This document shows, piece after piece, positions 16,076 through 26,422 of a DNA stretch of 61,367 nt (positions within the stretch are counted from its first letter, which is position 1; every line of letters starts with the position of its first letter). A program made the position numbers and the translations under genes. Origin of the DNA: Alphaproteobacteria bacterium (GTDB lineage: Bacteria > Pseudomonadota > Alphaproteobacteria > Micavibrionales > Micavibrionaceae); NCBI GenBank assembly GCA_024275825.1, contig JAJRYK010000006.1:1-61367 (forward strand), read 5' to 3'. The notes under the pieces were generated by a model. The model was not told where the DNA came from and searched no databases. It was given only the letters and a program-made list of their open reading frames with translations.

Positions 16076-19000
16076 GTGCGCGGTAAAACAACAAAAAAAG
16101 TCCTGAAATACACGCTTTTGCCGGGAATATTTCCCAGAGCAAAGAATTTATTCGCGTCCGGTTTCGGCTATATCGCCTTCTTGATGGCCTCTATTTATGG
16201 CTCTGTTCGCCTGTTGCCGCCCAATCATCCATATCTGCAACCCAAAAATATGAAAAAGTTTGGCATTCATCATGTGATTGGTGAAGCGGCGAACCGTCTG
16301 GTCTTCAAAAAAGAGAATGCGGATCAGATTCTGATTTTCTTCACGCTGGTGATGGGATTGGTATTGCTGGTGATGCAATTTGTCCTGATGATTTACGCCT
16401 TTGTCGTTCATCCGGCGCTGGCACAAAGTGTCCAGCCCAGCATCTTTGAAACGCAGAACCCGACATTCGATGTGGCCTTTATGCTGCTGGATCATATTTT
16501 TGGTGTGCCCGATTTATTCGGGTCTTGCGTCAATGCCGGGATCGATTGCACAATGCCACGGGGCGGTCTGCCATCAGACTATGAGCCACCAACAGAGTCT
16601 GCATTACCGCTCCCCTTCCACGTTGCGCTGCACAGCATGTTCAAATTTTATTCCATCGGCCTTTTGCTGGTTGGCGTGATCATCTTCCTGTATTTCATTT
16701 TGGTCGTTGTCGCCGAGACCGCAACAACCGGCACGACGTTCGGACAGCGCTTTGAAAATGGCTGGGTGCCTCTTCGTCTCGTTGTTGCACTGGGATTATT
16801 AGTGCCCATTAATCACGGCTTAAGCAGCGGTCAATACATCACACTTTATGCAGCGAAAATGGGGTCCGGTTTTGCGACGACGGGCTGGATACGGTTTAAC
16901 AACACCATCGCTGACAACATGACAGGCGCGGCGAACCCAACAGGCGAAGAGCAAGCTCTCGTCGCCCTGCCATCTGCACCCAGTATTGCACCGTTGGCGC
17001 AAGCCATTTCATTGGCCCATGCCTGCGCCTATGCCTATTGGAAGACAGAAGGTCATTGGTATTGGAAAAAAAGCGGTGATAGTTGGGTTTATGACAGCAA
17101 TGCGCGTATCGACGATACAACCTCCCTTTACGGCGACCCAAGCTTTCCAGGGAATGAAGATGCACAAATCAAACCCTATCTTGTTAAAAATGTCTTTCCA
17201 TTGATCAGCCGCAACTTGGACACTTTTCAAGAAATAACATCCGATATAAATTATGGTGAGGCTTTGAACTTCTATGATCAGAGTGACATCATCATCCGCT
17301 TTGGGCGGCGACATACTGATATACCGCAGGAAGAAGGGCCGCCCGATCCAAATGATGATCACAATTTTGGCATGTATCGCGGCGGGGTTGAGCCAGTCTG
17401 CGGAGAAATCCGCATTCCCATTTTCGATGCCGGAATTCGTGACGGAGAGCAAGGCCCAACCCAAATTAGCGGGGCTGAGCAAATTCAGTCTTCCTATTTT
17501 GAATTTATAAAACAGCTATGGTTCAATGTTTTCACAAGCACCATGATTGATGGTGACCCGCTGCCGTCTATGGCATTGATGAGCCATCAATACACCGAAA
17601 TTTCCCTGGGCACAAAACCGCACTTGGCCTGTATCGTTGGAAACTGTGACACCTATCCAACGCCCTTTGGCGCCTCTATCACTGTGCCCATAGAAAACCG
17701 TCAAGCCTTGCTCAACATGTATCAACCCATGTTTGCAAATCAGATTGTTACAGCGTGGAATCGCGCTAATCAAAATGCGCAAAATAACTCAGGGATGTCG
17801 GCAGAGATTTTAGCGCGCGGCTGGGGCGGCGCAGGCATTTGGTACAATAAAATCGCCGAAATGAACGGCGTATTTACGAGCGCTGTTTTAAACTTGCCGG
17901 AGTTTTCAAAATACCCGATGCTCATGCAAAAGGTGCTCAAAGAGAAACAAGCGCACGATAGCTATGCCGGTAATTTAAACATGTTCGAGCCCACGCTTTC
18001 TGATGGAAAAGAAATTAAATCCATGACCGCGGAAGAGTTGCGGATTGCGCGTGTTTTGAATGATTTCTTTTTATACTGGAACGGTGATGGCGGCGCAGAT
18101 CAAGCCAAAATGGATAAGATGCTTGAAAGCAACGCCTTCAAAAATATCATGAACCTGATATTCGGCACCAACGGGCTATTTGATATTCGCGACCGGAATG
18201 TTCATATCCACCCCCTTGCGCAATTAACCGCCGTGGGTAAGGCGCTCGTTGATAGCACGATTAAGAATATTGCCGTTTCCTCTGCCTCCGCAGCGCTTGG
18301 CGGCGCGCTCGGGGCCGGGCAAGGGTTTTTAGGACTTGGAAAGCTCTCAACACTCTTTGGTGATTTCCTCATCACGACAGCCTTTGTTGGCGTAACGGCC
18401 GGCTTTGTGCTGTTCTATGTTCTGCCCTTCCTGCCCTTTGTTTACTTTTACTTTGCCGTTGGATCATGGCTTAAAAGTATCTTTGAGGCGATGGTTGGCG
18501 TGCCCCTGTGGGCACTGGCCCACTTACGCATCAGCGGAGAGGGCTTGCCGGGCGAGGCGGCGCAAAATGGTTACTTCCTGATTCTCGAAATTTTCTTAAG
18601 GCCCATTCTCAGCGTCTTTGGCCTCATCGCCTCTCTGGTGATTTTCACTGCGCAAGTGCGGATCATGAATTTTATATGGAGCATCGTCACCGATAATTTA
18701 GCGGGTGGAGAGATTGATCCCACCATAAATTCGACCATTTTAAACATCAGCATCAATCGCGGCATTATAGACGAGTTTTTCTACACCATCATCTACACCA
18801 TTATCATGTATATGTTGGCCACGGCGAGCTTTAAACTCATTGACCGCATACCGGATAATATTTTGCGCTGGACAGGCGCAGGCGTCTCCGCCTTTAGTGA
18901 CATTAATCAGGACCCTGTCGAAGGTCTGACCAAATATGCTGCTCTTGGCGGTTTGACCGTTGGTCAGAAAACGGCAACCGGCATCAAGGATCTATCAGGC

Positions 19001-19078
19001 GGGATTGGTCAAGCTGGTGGACAAGGGATGGACTCGCTTGGTAAATTGTTAGGTGGAACCCCGAAAGGCGGCATATAA
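16076..19078 (+). CDS. DotA/TraY-type inner-membrane secretion protein, paralogue 1
   Basis: The 1000-residue protein has the DotA/TraY layout: a cytoplasmic N-terminus with LLPPNHPYL, a first membrane segment (about 85-110), a second near 190-215 followed by AETATTGTTFGQRF, then a large non-membrane region, and a C-terminal cluster with FYVLPFLPFVYFYFAVGSW, IFEAMVGVPLWALAH and EIFLRPILSVFG. DotA is a polytopic protein of type IVB secretion systems and TraY is its plasmid homologue. HPALAQ after the first segment looks like a signal-peptidase site. The start is a GTG. It is first in a three-gene tandem. Confidence 0.88.
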   Translation: MRGKTTKKVLKYTLLPGIFPRAKNLFASGFGYIAFLMASIYGSVRLLPPNHPYLQPKNMKKFGIHHVIGEAANRLVFKKENADQILIFFTLVMGLVLLVMQFVLMIYAFVVHPALAQSVQPSIFETQNPTFDVAFMLLDHIFGVPDLFGSCVNAGIDCTMPRGGLPSDYEPPTESALPLPFHVALHSMFKFYSIGLLLVGVIIFLYFILVVVAETATTGTTFGQRFENGWVPLRLVVALGLLVPINHGLSSGQYITLYAAKMGSGFATTGWIRFNNTIADNMTGAANPTGEEQALVALPSAPSIAPLAQAISLAHACAYAYWKTEGHWYWKKSGDSWVYDSNARIDDTTSLYGDPSFPGNEDAQIKPYLVKNVFPLISRNLDTFQEITSDINYGEALNFYDQSDIIIRFGRRHTDIPQEEGPPDPNDDHNFGMYRGGVEPVCGEIRIPIFDAGIRDGEQGPTQISGAEQIQSSYFEFIKQLWFNVFTSTMIDGDPLPSMALMSHQYTEISLGTKPHLACIVGNCDTYPTPFGASITVPIENRQALLNMYQPMFANQIVTAWNRANQNAQNNSGMSAEILARGWGGAGIWYNKIAEMNGVFTSAVLNLPEFSKYPMLMQKVLKEKQAHDSYAGNLNMFEPTLSDGKEIKSMTAEELRIARVLNDFFLYWNGDGGADQAKMDKMLESNAFKNIMNLIFGTNGLFDIRDRNVHIHPLAQLTAVGKALVDSTIKNIAVSSASAALGGALGAGQGFLGLGKLSTLFGDFLITTAFVGVTAGFVLFYVLPFLPFVYFYFAVGSWLKSIFEAMVGVPLWALAHLRISGEGLPGEAAQNGYFLILEIFLRPILSVFGLIASLVIFTAQVRIMNFIWSIVTDNLAGGEIDPTINSTILNISINRGIIDEFFYTIIYTIIMYMLATASFKLIDRIPDNILRWTGAGVSAFSDINQDPVEGLTKYAALGGLTVGQKTATGIKDLSGGIGQAGGQGMDSLGKLLGGTPKGGI

Positions 19079-19079
19079 T

Positions 19080-21911
19080 ATGATGAATATTAAAAGCAAA
19101 GATGTCATCAAATATGCCGTACTGCCGGGCATAAGGCCGCGCCTGCAGGATTTAATCACCTCTGGCTTTCAGCATATTCCATTCTTTATGGCGCTGGTAT
19201 ATCAAGCTGTGCGCTTATTACCAAACAACCACCCTTATGCAAATGCGCGCAATATCGGGCGTTTTGGTATTCGGCATGTTATCGCCGAGGCCGCGAATAA
19301 CCTTGTGATCTCCTCCAAAAACATTGACCAGATCCTTTTGTTTTTTACTATTTTATTTGGTTTGGGGTTGATTTTTGTACAGCTGGGCCTACTGGGGATG
19401 TCAATCTTCATTCAGCCGGTTATGGCCGCCGTCGATATGCCGACAAATTTTGCCGGTTTCTTTATAACGCCCGCCGAATATGCTGCGCAAGACTTGGCCT
19501 ATATCTTTATGGATCTCGTGTTTGGTGTGCCAGATATTTTTAATTCTTGCGTCGCGCTAGTAGATACAGATTGCGTATTGAATATCGCAGTTGAAGGAGG
19601 CACCCCGCAGCGCAGCGGTGAATCCCTCGTTGATCCCTGGACCGGATCCGGTATGAGCTGGCCTTTCCCTATCCACCACGCCCTCCATCAAATGTTTAGC
19701 TTGTATAGCATTGGCCTGCTCTCTGTCGCAGTCTTCATCACCGTTTATTTTATCATTGTGATCGTGGTGGAAACTGCGCAAACAGGGACAGCCTTTGGTA
19801 AACGCTTTAACAAGGTCTGGGCACCGATCCGTATTGTGGTCGCCTTTGGCTTGCTCATCCCCGTTGGGCACGGCCTTAATTCATCACAATATATCGTGCT
19901 ATACGCCGCCAAATTTGGCTCCGGCTTTGCCTCGAACGGCTGGGCCATTTTCAACCAAGAGCTCACCGGCACATATTTAGGCCAAAAAGACAAGCTCGTC
20001 ACCCGCCCGAATGTACCAGACGTAACAGAGCTTTTACAATTCATGTATACGGCCGCTGTCTGTTACGAGATGGAATATATTAAAAATGCTGGCCAGAAAG
20101 AAATTATTCCCTACCTTATTGGAGACCCCTTCACAACGCCATTAAATCTGAATGAAATCTCCTTTCTCCCACCAAATGAACGTTACGACCAAATGCTTGA
20201 TTTTGCCACCACACGATCAGGTGGTAGGGCCGTTAGATTTTCTTCAAAGCTATCATTGCGATTTGGTTATTTGGATGAAGATGAAAACTCTGGCAACAGG
20301 GGCGCTGTTAAGCCGGTATGCGGCGAAATAACCATTAACCTATTTGATACACGCGAGGAAGAGACTGATCGAGAACCCGCGGCAGATATGGCGCAAAGAT
20401 ATTATTGGTTCGTCATTAGTGAGCTCTGGTATGATGTTTTCACAGGCATGTTCCCCGGTGATTACAGTATTTCACAATACACTCAGAACTACCCCCTTAA
20501 TCTGGTATGTGAAAAAGCCCCCTATGCTGACGATACGCCCGATTGCCCACCAAATATCAGCTTTGAGCTTCCCGATAGCCAATATCGTGCAGATGTACAA
20601 CAATTTTATACAGATGACCTGAATGCTTTGCTTGATGATCCGGGACTAACCGGTCTTGCTGGCATTGTAAATTCCTCTGTCGGGATGCTTAGAGCACAAA
20701 TCAATTCAGACGAATGGCTAGGCTCCAGCGAAGCCATGCAGGAAAAGGGCTGGGCGGGCGCAGGGCTTTGGTACAATAAAGTTGCAGAGCTAAACGGCAC
20801 CATCAGCGCCGCGATTTCTGATCCGCCTTCCGTATCTCTTTGGCCAGAGATCATGGAACGTACAATGCAAGATAACATTAAAAACGCTGAATTTATTGAT
20901 CTGAAAAATAGATTCAATCCGGCCTATAAAGGCTTTTCACATTTATATGACCGAGAAGGCTATATCCTGTGGGAAGCCTTTGACTATTGGCAAAGTGGTG
21001 CGGGTGCAACTCCGGCAACCAACAATGTTCTGGTTGATACCATCAAGGCACTTTTGGGCACTGAGGGGCTATTCTCTATGCGCAAAAACCCTGATGTACA
21101 TCCATTGGCCTTATTGGTTGGGGTTGGGCGATCCTTGATCAATAGCGCCATTGGCAATTTGGCCGATTCTGCAGCGCTTTCATTGATCTCTGCCGGTATT
21201 GGCGGCTCTCAGGGTATCACAGCCATCACCGGCTTTATCATGACCATTGTGATCATCAGCTTAACGGCCGGGTTTATCCTGTTTTACGTTCTCCCGTTCC
21301 TGCCCTTTATCTATTTCTTCTTCGCCGTTGGCGGCTGGATAAAAGGAATCTTCGAAGCCATGGTCGGTGCGCCGCTTTGGGCCCTGGCGCATATCCGTAT
21401 TGACGGGGACGGGCTCTCTGGCAAAGCCGCGCTCAATGGATATTTCCTGATCTTCGAGATCTTCCTGCGGCCCATTTTAATTGTCTTCGGTATGCTTGCC
21501 AGTATTTCAATCTTCTCGGCGCTTGTTTCTGTCATGAACCAGACATGGGGGCTGGTCACCACAAACCTTGCAGGCTTTGACCCAACAACGGGGGGCCAGG
21601 GTGCTATCGCAGAGGGTGTCGAAATGATGCGCGGGGAGATTGACGCATTCTTCTTTACCGTTATCTACACGATCATTGTTTATCTGATGGCGATGTCATC
21701 CTTTAAACTGATCGATCTGATCCCGAACAACATTTTGCGGTGGATGGGGCAGGCCATTACGACCTTTAATGATGAGGCCGAGAACCCGGCTGAAGGCCTT
21801 ACCGGTAAGGCAGCCATTGGCGCGCAGCAAAGTATTTCCACCATTGGCGGCGGTGCACAAAAAACCCTGCAAGGTATTTCAAGTGGTTCTCCCAAAAAAC
21901 CCGGCGGCTAA
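19080..21911 (+). CDS. DotA/TraY-type inner-membrane secretion protein, paralogue 2
   Basis: From the ATG one base after the previous stop, the 943-residue product repeats the same architecture: LLPNNHPYAN, membrane segment 1 ending in QPVMAAV, AQTGTAFGKRFNKVW, SSQYIVLYAAKFGSGFASNGW, KGWAGAGLWYNKVAELNG and the C-terminal FYVLPFLPFIYFFFAV, APLWALAHIRIDG and EIFLRPILIVFG. Cys residues in FNSCV and PVCGEI are shared with the other copies. The overlap-level spacing makes co-translation likely. The large loop is the least conserved part. Confidence 0.88.
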   Translation: MMNIKSKDVIKYAVLPGIRPRLQDLITSGFQHIPFFMALVYQAVRLLPNNHPYANARNIGRFGIRHVIAEAANNLVISSKNIDQILLFFTILFGLGLIFVQLGLLGMSIFIQPVMAAVDMPTNFAGFFITPAEYAAQDLAYIFMDLVFGVPDIFNSCVALVDTDCVLNIAVEGGTPQRSGESLVDPWTGSGMSWPFPIHHALHQMFSLYSIGLLSVAVFITVYFIIVIVVETAQTGTAFGKRFNKVWAPIRIVVAFGLLIPVGHGLNSSQYIVLYAAKFGSGFASNGWAIFNQELTGTYLGQKDKLVTRPNVPDVTELLQFMYTAAVCYEMEYIKNAGQKEIIPYLIGDPFTTPLNLNEISFLPPNERYDQMLDFATTRSGGRAVRFSSKLSLRFGYLDEDENSGNRGAVKPVCGEITINLFDTREEETDREPAADMAQRYYWFVISELWYDVFTGMFPGDYSISQYTQNYPLNLVCEKAPYADDTPDCPPNISFELPDSQYRADVQQFYTDDLNALLDDPGLTGLAGIVNSSVGMLRAQINSDEWLGSSEAMQEKGWAGAGLWYNKVAELNGTISAAISDPPSVSLWPEIMERTMQDNIKNAEFIDLKNRFNPAYKGFSHLYDREGYILWEAFDYWQSGAGATPATNNVLVDTIKALLGTEGLFSMRKNPDVHPLALLVGVGRSLINSAIGNLADSAALSLISAGIGGSQGITAITGFIMTIVIISLTAGFILFYVLPFLPFIYFFFAVGGWIKGIFEAMVGAPLWALAHIRIDGDGLSGKAALNGYFLIFEIFLRPILIVFGMLASISIFSALVSVMNQTWGLVTTNLAGFDPTTGGQGAIAEGVEMMRGEIDAFFFTVIYTIIVYLMAMSSFKLIDLIPNNILRWMGQAITTFNDEAENPAEGLTGKAAIGAQQSISTIGGGAQKTLQGISSGSPKKPGG

Positions 21912-21934
21912 AAATAATATTGGAATAACAAATA

Positions 21935-24733
21935 ATGGCGATCAAAAAAGAGCTGATAAAATACGCTTTGCTACCGCAGTTTTTGCCGCGGCTATCGGCT
22001 TTATTTACCAATATGTTCGCGCACACAGCCTTTTTGATTGCCGTCATTTACGGCTCTCTCCGGCTCTTACCGCCCACACACCCCTATCTTAACCCGCAAA
22101 ACTTCGGACGATTTGGCCTGCGCCATGTGGTTTCCGAAGCCGCAAATAATCTGGTGCTCAGCAAAAAGAACATTGATCAAATTGTCGTATTTTTCTCTGT
22201 TTTAACCGGCTTGGTTTTACTGCTCATACAATTCGTCTTACTGATCATGGCGGTAACAACGCAGCCCGCCTTCGCGGCCGCCGCCAGCGACGCATTTTTA
22301 ACCTTCGCTGATGTATTAAACGTCGGTTCACAATACGCGCCGCAAAGCGGTCATCCGGACCAAGATCTAGCCTTCATCATCCTGGACAAAGTCTTCGGGG
22401 TAAAGGGCATTTTTGATTCATGTATTTCCACAGGCGTAACGTGCCTGGGGCTGGACGGGCGGCCTATAAATATCGATATCAATGGCAATGCTCTGCCATC
22501 TGATCCGTTTCCCATGCCCTTTCATGTTGCTCTGCATTCCATGTTGCGTTTTTACTCGCTGGGCATTTTTGTTGTTTCTGTTTTCATCATCCTGTATTTC
22601 ATCATTGCGATCACAGCAGAGACCGCATCAACCGGCACCCCCTTTGGACAGCGCTTTAACAAAACCTGGGTTCCTGTGCGGGTCATTCTTTTTGCCGCGC
22701 TTTTGGTGCCGCTCAATATCGGTGGGCAAAATGCTGGTATAAACAGTGCGCAGCTTATTGTGCTCTGGACCGCAAAAACTGGCTCCAACTTCGCCACAAA
22801 TGCATGGGGGTATTTCAACCGTACACTCACAGAATCCTATATCGCGGGCATTGGCGGCGGCGCAGAAGGCGTGGGAACGCCCGGCGGCGATTCCAAAAAC
22901 CTGATCGCCACGCCCAATATTCCAGAAATTAGAAGCCTCGCCCAGTTCCTCTATACAGCCAGAGCGTGCAAAATCGCTGAAGAATCGATGTATAATCACC
23001 TGCATTGGGATTCCTATGACGAAGGCAATACGCGCCGTTACAGATTAGATGGCATACAGGCCTATCTCGTCAGAAATAACGCCCCGGAAGGAGAGCTTGA
23101 TCATATCCTGTACAGCGCCACAGATTTCCGCCAAGCCGCCGCCTTTTCTAGATATGACACAATGAATATCGTATTTGGCACGCACATTGATGAAAATAGC
23201 GGCCAATCAAAAGCGCGCCTTGATCAGGCCAAAAAATACCCCGGCAATGTCATTCCCTATTGTGGATCTCTGCGTTTTAAAATCATGAAAGTTGATGCAG
23301 AGGGCGAACCGGAGTCAGGCGCAAACGGTATACAGGCCCTTTATTACAGCGCGGTTGAAGAAATATGGACGGATCAGGATTTAATTAATCGCGCCTGTGG
23401 TCAGGTTGACCGTATGCTGCCGGTTATCCTCGACCCGCCATGCGATATTGCCGTCCCACCGCCCGACAAAGCCTTCACCGTTGCTATTTTAACGCGGTTT
23501 GAGGAAAGGATAAGGAGCGAACTGCAAGCGCTCATCGCCCAGCAGGTCGGACAGGACTGGGATATCAATGGCCGCCTTGAATCCAAGGGCTGGGTCGGCG
23601 CGGCGCTGTGGTACAACCGCATTGCCGAGCTGAACGGTGACATAGCTAATGTCGTACAAAACACGCCTCAGCCAAAGGATTATCCGCATGTGATGGAGGC
23701 CGTTAAGGACATGCGCACAGCCACAAACGATTTTAGTGACATGCTCGCCGTTTTTGATCCTGTCCTGCCTGATGATCAAAAAGTGCGCTTTCGGCGCGAG
23801 GGTGATGAACAGATTGCATCCGCCATGTATGCCGCCTTTAAAGTTTGGGGTGATGATGACCGGATAACGGGTAATATTTTTGTCGATTTTGTAAATGCTA
23901 TTTTCGGAACAAGCGCCATTTTTGAAATGCGCCGCAACACCGACATTCATCCTCTGGCGCAGCTCAGCGCGCTGGGGAAATCGATGATGGAGGCCTCGGT
24001 GCGCAATATTGCGCTTGGCTTGCCTGGTGAAATGCTTTTACAATCCGCCAACACCTTCCCGGGGCAGCTTGGTAAAGCCGCCGCCAGTTTTCTTAAAACC
24101 ATAGGCACTGCGACGCTGGCGATGAGCTTCGTCATGTATTACGTGCTCCCCTTCCTGCCCTTCATCTATTTCATTTTTGCCGTCAGCGGCTGGATCAAAA
24201 GCATCTTTGAAGCTATTGTTGCCATGCCGCTTTGGGCGCTGGCCCATATTAAAATCGATGGTGAAGGTATTGGCGGACCGGCCGCGGTCAATGGGTATTT
24301 TCTGATCTTTGAGATTTTCCTGCGCCCTATTTTGATCCTCTTTGGTTTGCTGTCCAGCATCGCGATTTTTAGTGCGCTGGTCACTGTCCTTAATGACGGC
24401 CTGTTCGAGCTCATCGTGCAAAATACAACCGGATTTGATCATGGCGCCGTTACCGAAGGTATAGAAGGTGTGAGCATTGACTCTGCCCGCGGACCGATTG
24501 ATCAATTCTTCTTCACCGCTATGTATGTGATTATTGTTTATATGATCGGCATTGGCTGTTTTAAGCTTATTGATCATATTCCAAACACCATTCTGCGGTG
24601 GGCCGGTAACGCCACAAAGACCTTCCAGGAAGGTGCGGGTGATCCTGCCGGTCAAGTGACACAGAAAACCTATAGCGGCGCCGTTCTCGCCACCGGACAG
24701 GTGCAGGGCGGCGCGCTGGCCGCGCTTGGCTAA
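21935..24733 (+). CDS. DotA/TraY-type inner-membrane secretion protein, paralogue 3
   Basis: The 932-residue third copy has LLPPTHPYLNPQNFGRFGLR at the N-terminus, membrane segment 1 ending in QPAFAAA, AETASTGTPFGQRFNKTW, SAQLIVLWTAKTGSNFATNAW, KGWVGAALWYNRIAELNGD and HPLAQLSALGKSM. The C-terminal block has FYVLPFLPF-like YYVLPFLPFIYFIFAVSGW, MPLWALAHIKIDGEG and EIFLRPILILFG. It lies 23 bases after copy 2. The divergence between copies looks old, not a recent duplication. No clear terminator follows before the convergent mlaC. Confidence 0.88.
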   Translation: MAIKKELIKYALLPQFLPRLSALFTNMFAHTAFLIAVIYGSLRLLPPTHPYLNPQNFGRFGLRHVVSEAANNLVLSKKNIDQIVVFFSVLTGLVLLLIQFVLLIMAVTTQPAFAAAASDAFLTFADVLNVGSQYAPQSGHPDQDLAFIILDKVFGVKGIFDSCISTGVTCLGLDGRPINIDINGNALPSDPFPMPFHVALHSMLRFYSLGIFVVSVFIILYFIIAITAETASTGTPFGQRFNKTWVPVRVILFAALLVPLNIGGQNAGINSAQLIVLWTAKTGSNFATNAWGYFNRTLTESYIAGIGGGAEGVGTPGGDSKNLIATPNIPEIRSLAQFLYTARACKIAEESMYNHLHWDSYDEGNTRRYRLDGIQAYLVRNNAPEGELDHILYSATDFRQAAAFSRYDTMNIVFGTHIDENSGQSKARLDQAKKYPGNVIPYCGSLRFKIMKVDAEGEPESGANGIQALYYSAVEEIWTDQDLINRACGQVDRMLPVILDPPCDIAVPPPDKAFTVAILTRFEERIRSELQALIAQQVGQDWDINGRLESKGWVGAALWYNRIAELNGDIANVVQNTPQPKDYPHVMEAVKDMRTATNDFSDMLAVFDPVLPDDQKVRFRREGDEQIASAMYAAFKVWGDDDRITGNIFVDFVNAIFGTSAIFEMRRNTDIHPLAQLSALGKSMMEASVRNIALGLPGEMLLQSANTFPGQLGKAAASFLKTIGTATLAMSFVMYYVLPFLPFIYFIFAVSGWIKSIFEAIVAMPLWALAHIKIDGEGIGGPAAVNGYFLIFEIFLRPILILFGLLSSIAIFSALVTVLNDGLFELIVQNTTGFDHGAVTEGIEGVSIDSARGPIDQFFFTAMYVIIVYMIGIGCFKLIDHIPNTILRWAGNATKTFQEGAGDPAGQVTQKTYSGAVLATGQVQGGALAALG

Positions 24734-24779
24734 CCCTTTATATGTTCACAATATTATGAGAGAGAGAAAGCGGTCTAAG

Positions 24780-25445
24780 TTATTTCTTAAGCTCAGCCAA
24801 CAGCACATCAACGCTACCGCCGCCGCGCTGAATAACCGATGAGAAATCAGAGCGCTGCGTCAGCGCCATGCTGACCCCCGCGACAACGACATCTATAACT
24901 TTATATCGACCATTTTTATATCGTACGCGCCAATCAAGCCGAACCTCTGGCTCACCACCCTTAATGATGGATGTCACAAGCACATCAGATTTACCCTCTG
25001 CGCGCGCGCTTTTGATCTCTAGCTTCTGGCCGCCATATTCACTAAAGCGCGACGCATAAACCTCAACCACCATCTGTTTAAAGAGCTTCAGATATTCTTT
25101 TTGCTGCGCCGGGCTGGCTGTTCTCCAATAGCGTCCCAAGGCAAAGCGGCCAATGGTCTCCATATCAAAGCTGTCGCTTAGTAATTTTTTAAACTCTTTC
25201 TCGCGCTGTTCTTGTGAGAGCTCTTCACCATCGAGAAAGCTTATACCGCGCTCAGCCACAGCACTGATAAAGACTTCAGCGCCCTTAATGGTTTTGTCAC
25301 TCGCCGCCGCTAAAATGATTGATGATGATTGCCTCACCACCTGCGGTGATGCCGGAGAAAGCGCATAAGACGGCGCGCTTAATAGCCCAAGCGCCGACGA
25401 TAAAAGTGCGAAAGAGAAAACAGTCTTAATAGTCATCCCAACCAT
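24780..25445 (-). CDS. mlaC: MlaC-family periplasmic phospholipid-binding protein
   Basis: MlaC carries phospholipids across the periplasm in the Mla pathway. The N-terminus is a signal peptide (cleavage near APSYA). The mature part matches the Ttg2D/MlaC family: LLSDSFDMETIGRFALGRYW, KQMVVEVYASRFSEYGGQKL and WRVRYKNGRYKVIDVVVAGVSM. The frame opens at 25457, but GAAGAAGG lies directly before the ATG at 25445, and another ATG at 25436 is possible. All three overlap the 3' end of mlaA, so the pair is one operon. Confidence 0.92.
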   Translation of the reverse strand: MVGMTIKTVFSFALLSSALGLLSAPSYALSPASPQVVRQSSSIILAAASDKTIKGAEVFISAVAERGISFLDGEELSQEQREKEFKKLLSDSFDMETIGRFALGRYWRTASPAQQKEYLKLFKQMVVEVYASRFSEYGGQKLEIKSARAEGKSDVLVTSIIKGGEPEVRLDWRVRYKNGRYKVIDVVVAGVSMALTQRSDFSSVIQRGGGSVDVLLAELKK

Positions 25446-26205
25446 AACCTTCTTCAACTACAGAAGCGCTGCTAGAAAGTCGCTCACTGCTTTGGTCCTT
25501 AACCATCGCATCACGATTTTGATAGTACGCACTCCGCACAGCAGCATAATAATCAATCGAGCTGGAATCAAGGTCACGCAGGACATCCATTAAAGAATCA
25601 CGCAAGTTCAAATAATCAAGCCCAGCCTTAATATAATACCATTCTTCCTCGTCAATATTGTTTGCATACCAGCGCAGGGGATCTGCAAATGCATCAACAA
25701 CGAAGCCCGTACCATCACGCACAGATGCGGGGCCAAAGAACGGCACAACCATATAAGCGCCATGATCAACACCCCAAACGGCGAGCGTCTGACCAAAATC
25801 TTCCGGCTCATATTCAATGCCCTCATACCCGGCAACATCAAAGAGACCACCAACGCCGACAAAGGTATTTACAACAGTGCGTATAACAACAGTGCCCGCA
25901 CCATCCAGATCACCCTGTAAAAGCTGATTGGCAAGCCTCATAGGGCTTTTTAAATGACGAAGGAAATTCCGCAGACCAGTGCGCGCCAGCTCTGGCACAA
26001 CATAGCGATACCCCTCAATAATCGGATGAATAACGGCATCGTCAACAGCGCTGTTAAACGCAAAAATGCTGCGGTTTGTTTCCTCAAAAGGATCGTGGAT
26101 TTCAATGCCACCGACATTAATTTTTGTGTCTTGCGCGCTACCACACGACGCCATCACAAAGGATGCGCCAACCAAAAAAACCAGCTTAGATATAGTATTC
26201 TTCAT
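25426..26205 (-). CDS. mlaA: MlaA-family outer-membrane lipoprotein
   Basis: MlaA removes mislocalised phospholipids from the outer leaflet of the outer membrane and passes them to MlaC. The ATG at 26205 is preceded by AAAGAGA and gives a lipoprotein signal with VMASCGS as lipobox. The family segment DPFEETNRSIFAFN follows near residue 40, then LRNFLRHLKSPMRLANQLLQ, FGQTLAVWGVDHGAYMVVPF and SVRDGTGFVVDAFADP. The C-terminal tail is acidic. It overlaps mlaC by about 20 bases. Confidence 0.95.
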   Translation of the reverse strand: MKNTISKLVFLVGASFVMASCGSAQDTKINVGGIEIHDPFEETNRSIFAFNSAVDDAVIHPIIEGYRYVVPELARTGLRNFLRHLKSPMRLANQLLQGDLDGAGTVVIRTVVNTFVGVGGLFDVAGYEGIEYEPEDFGQTLAVWGVDHGAYMVVPFFGPASVRDGTGFVVDAFADPLRWYANNIDEEEWYYIKAGLDYLNLRDSLMDVLRDLDSSSIDYYAAVRSAYYQNRDAMVKDQSSERLSSSASVVEEGYGWDDY

Positions 26206-26422
26206 ATGTATCTCTTTTTTCGCGCGATATACGCCTATTTTATTCATAGCTTTAACCCTTAATATCTGTGTGATATTAGCTCCCAAGTCAATGTCTTAAT
26301 TCATTTTTATATGATTTTATAACGCAGTGTGGCGCGAAATCCCTCTTCGCCCATCCAGTAGACCATGAATGCCTTACCAGAAGATTAATGGGGGTAAAGT
26401 TTCATTTCAAATTTTATCTATC

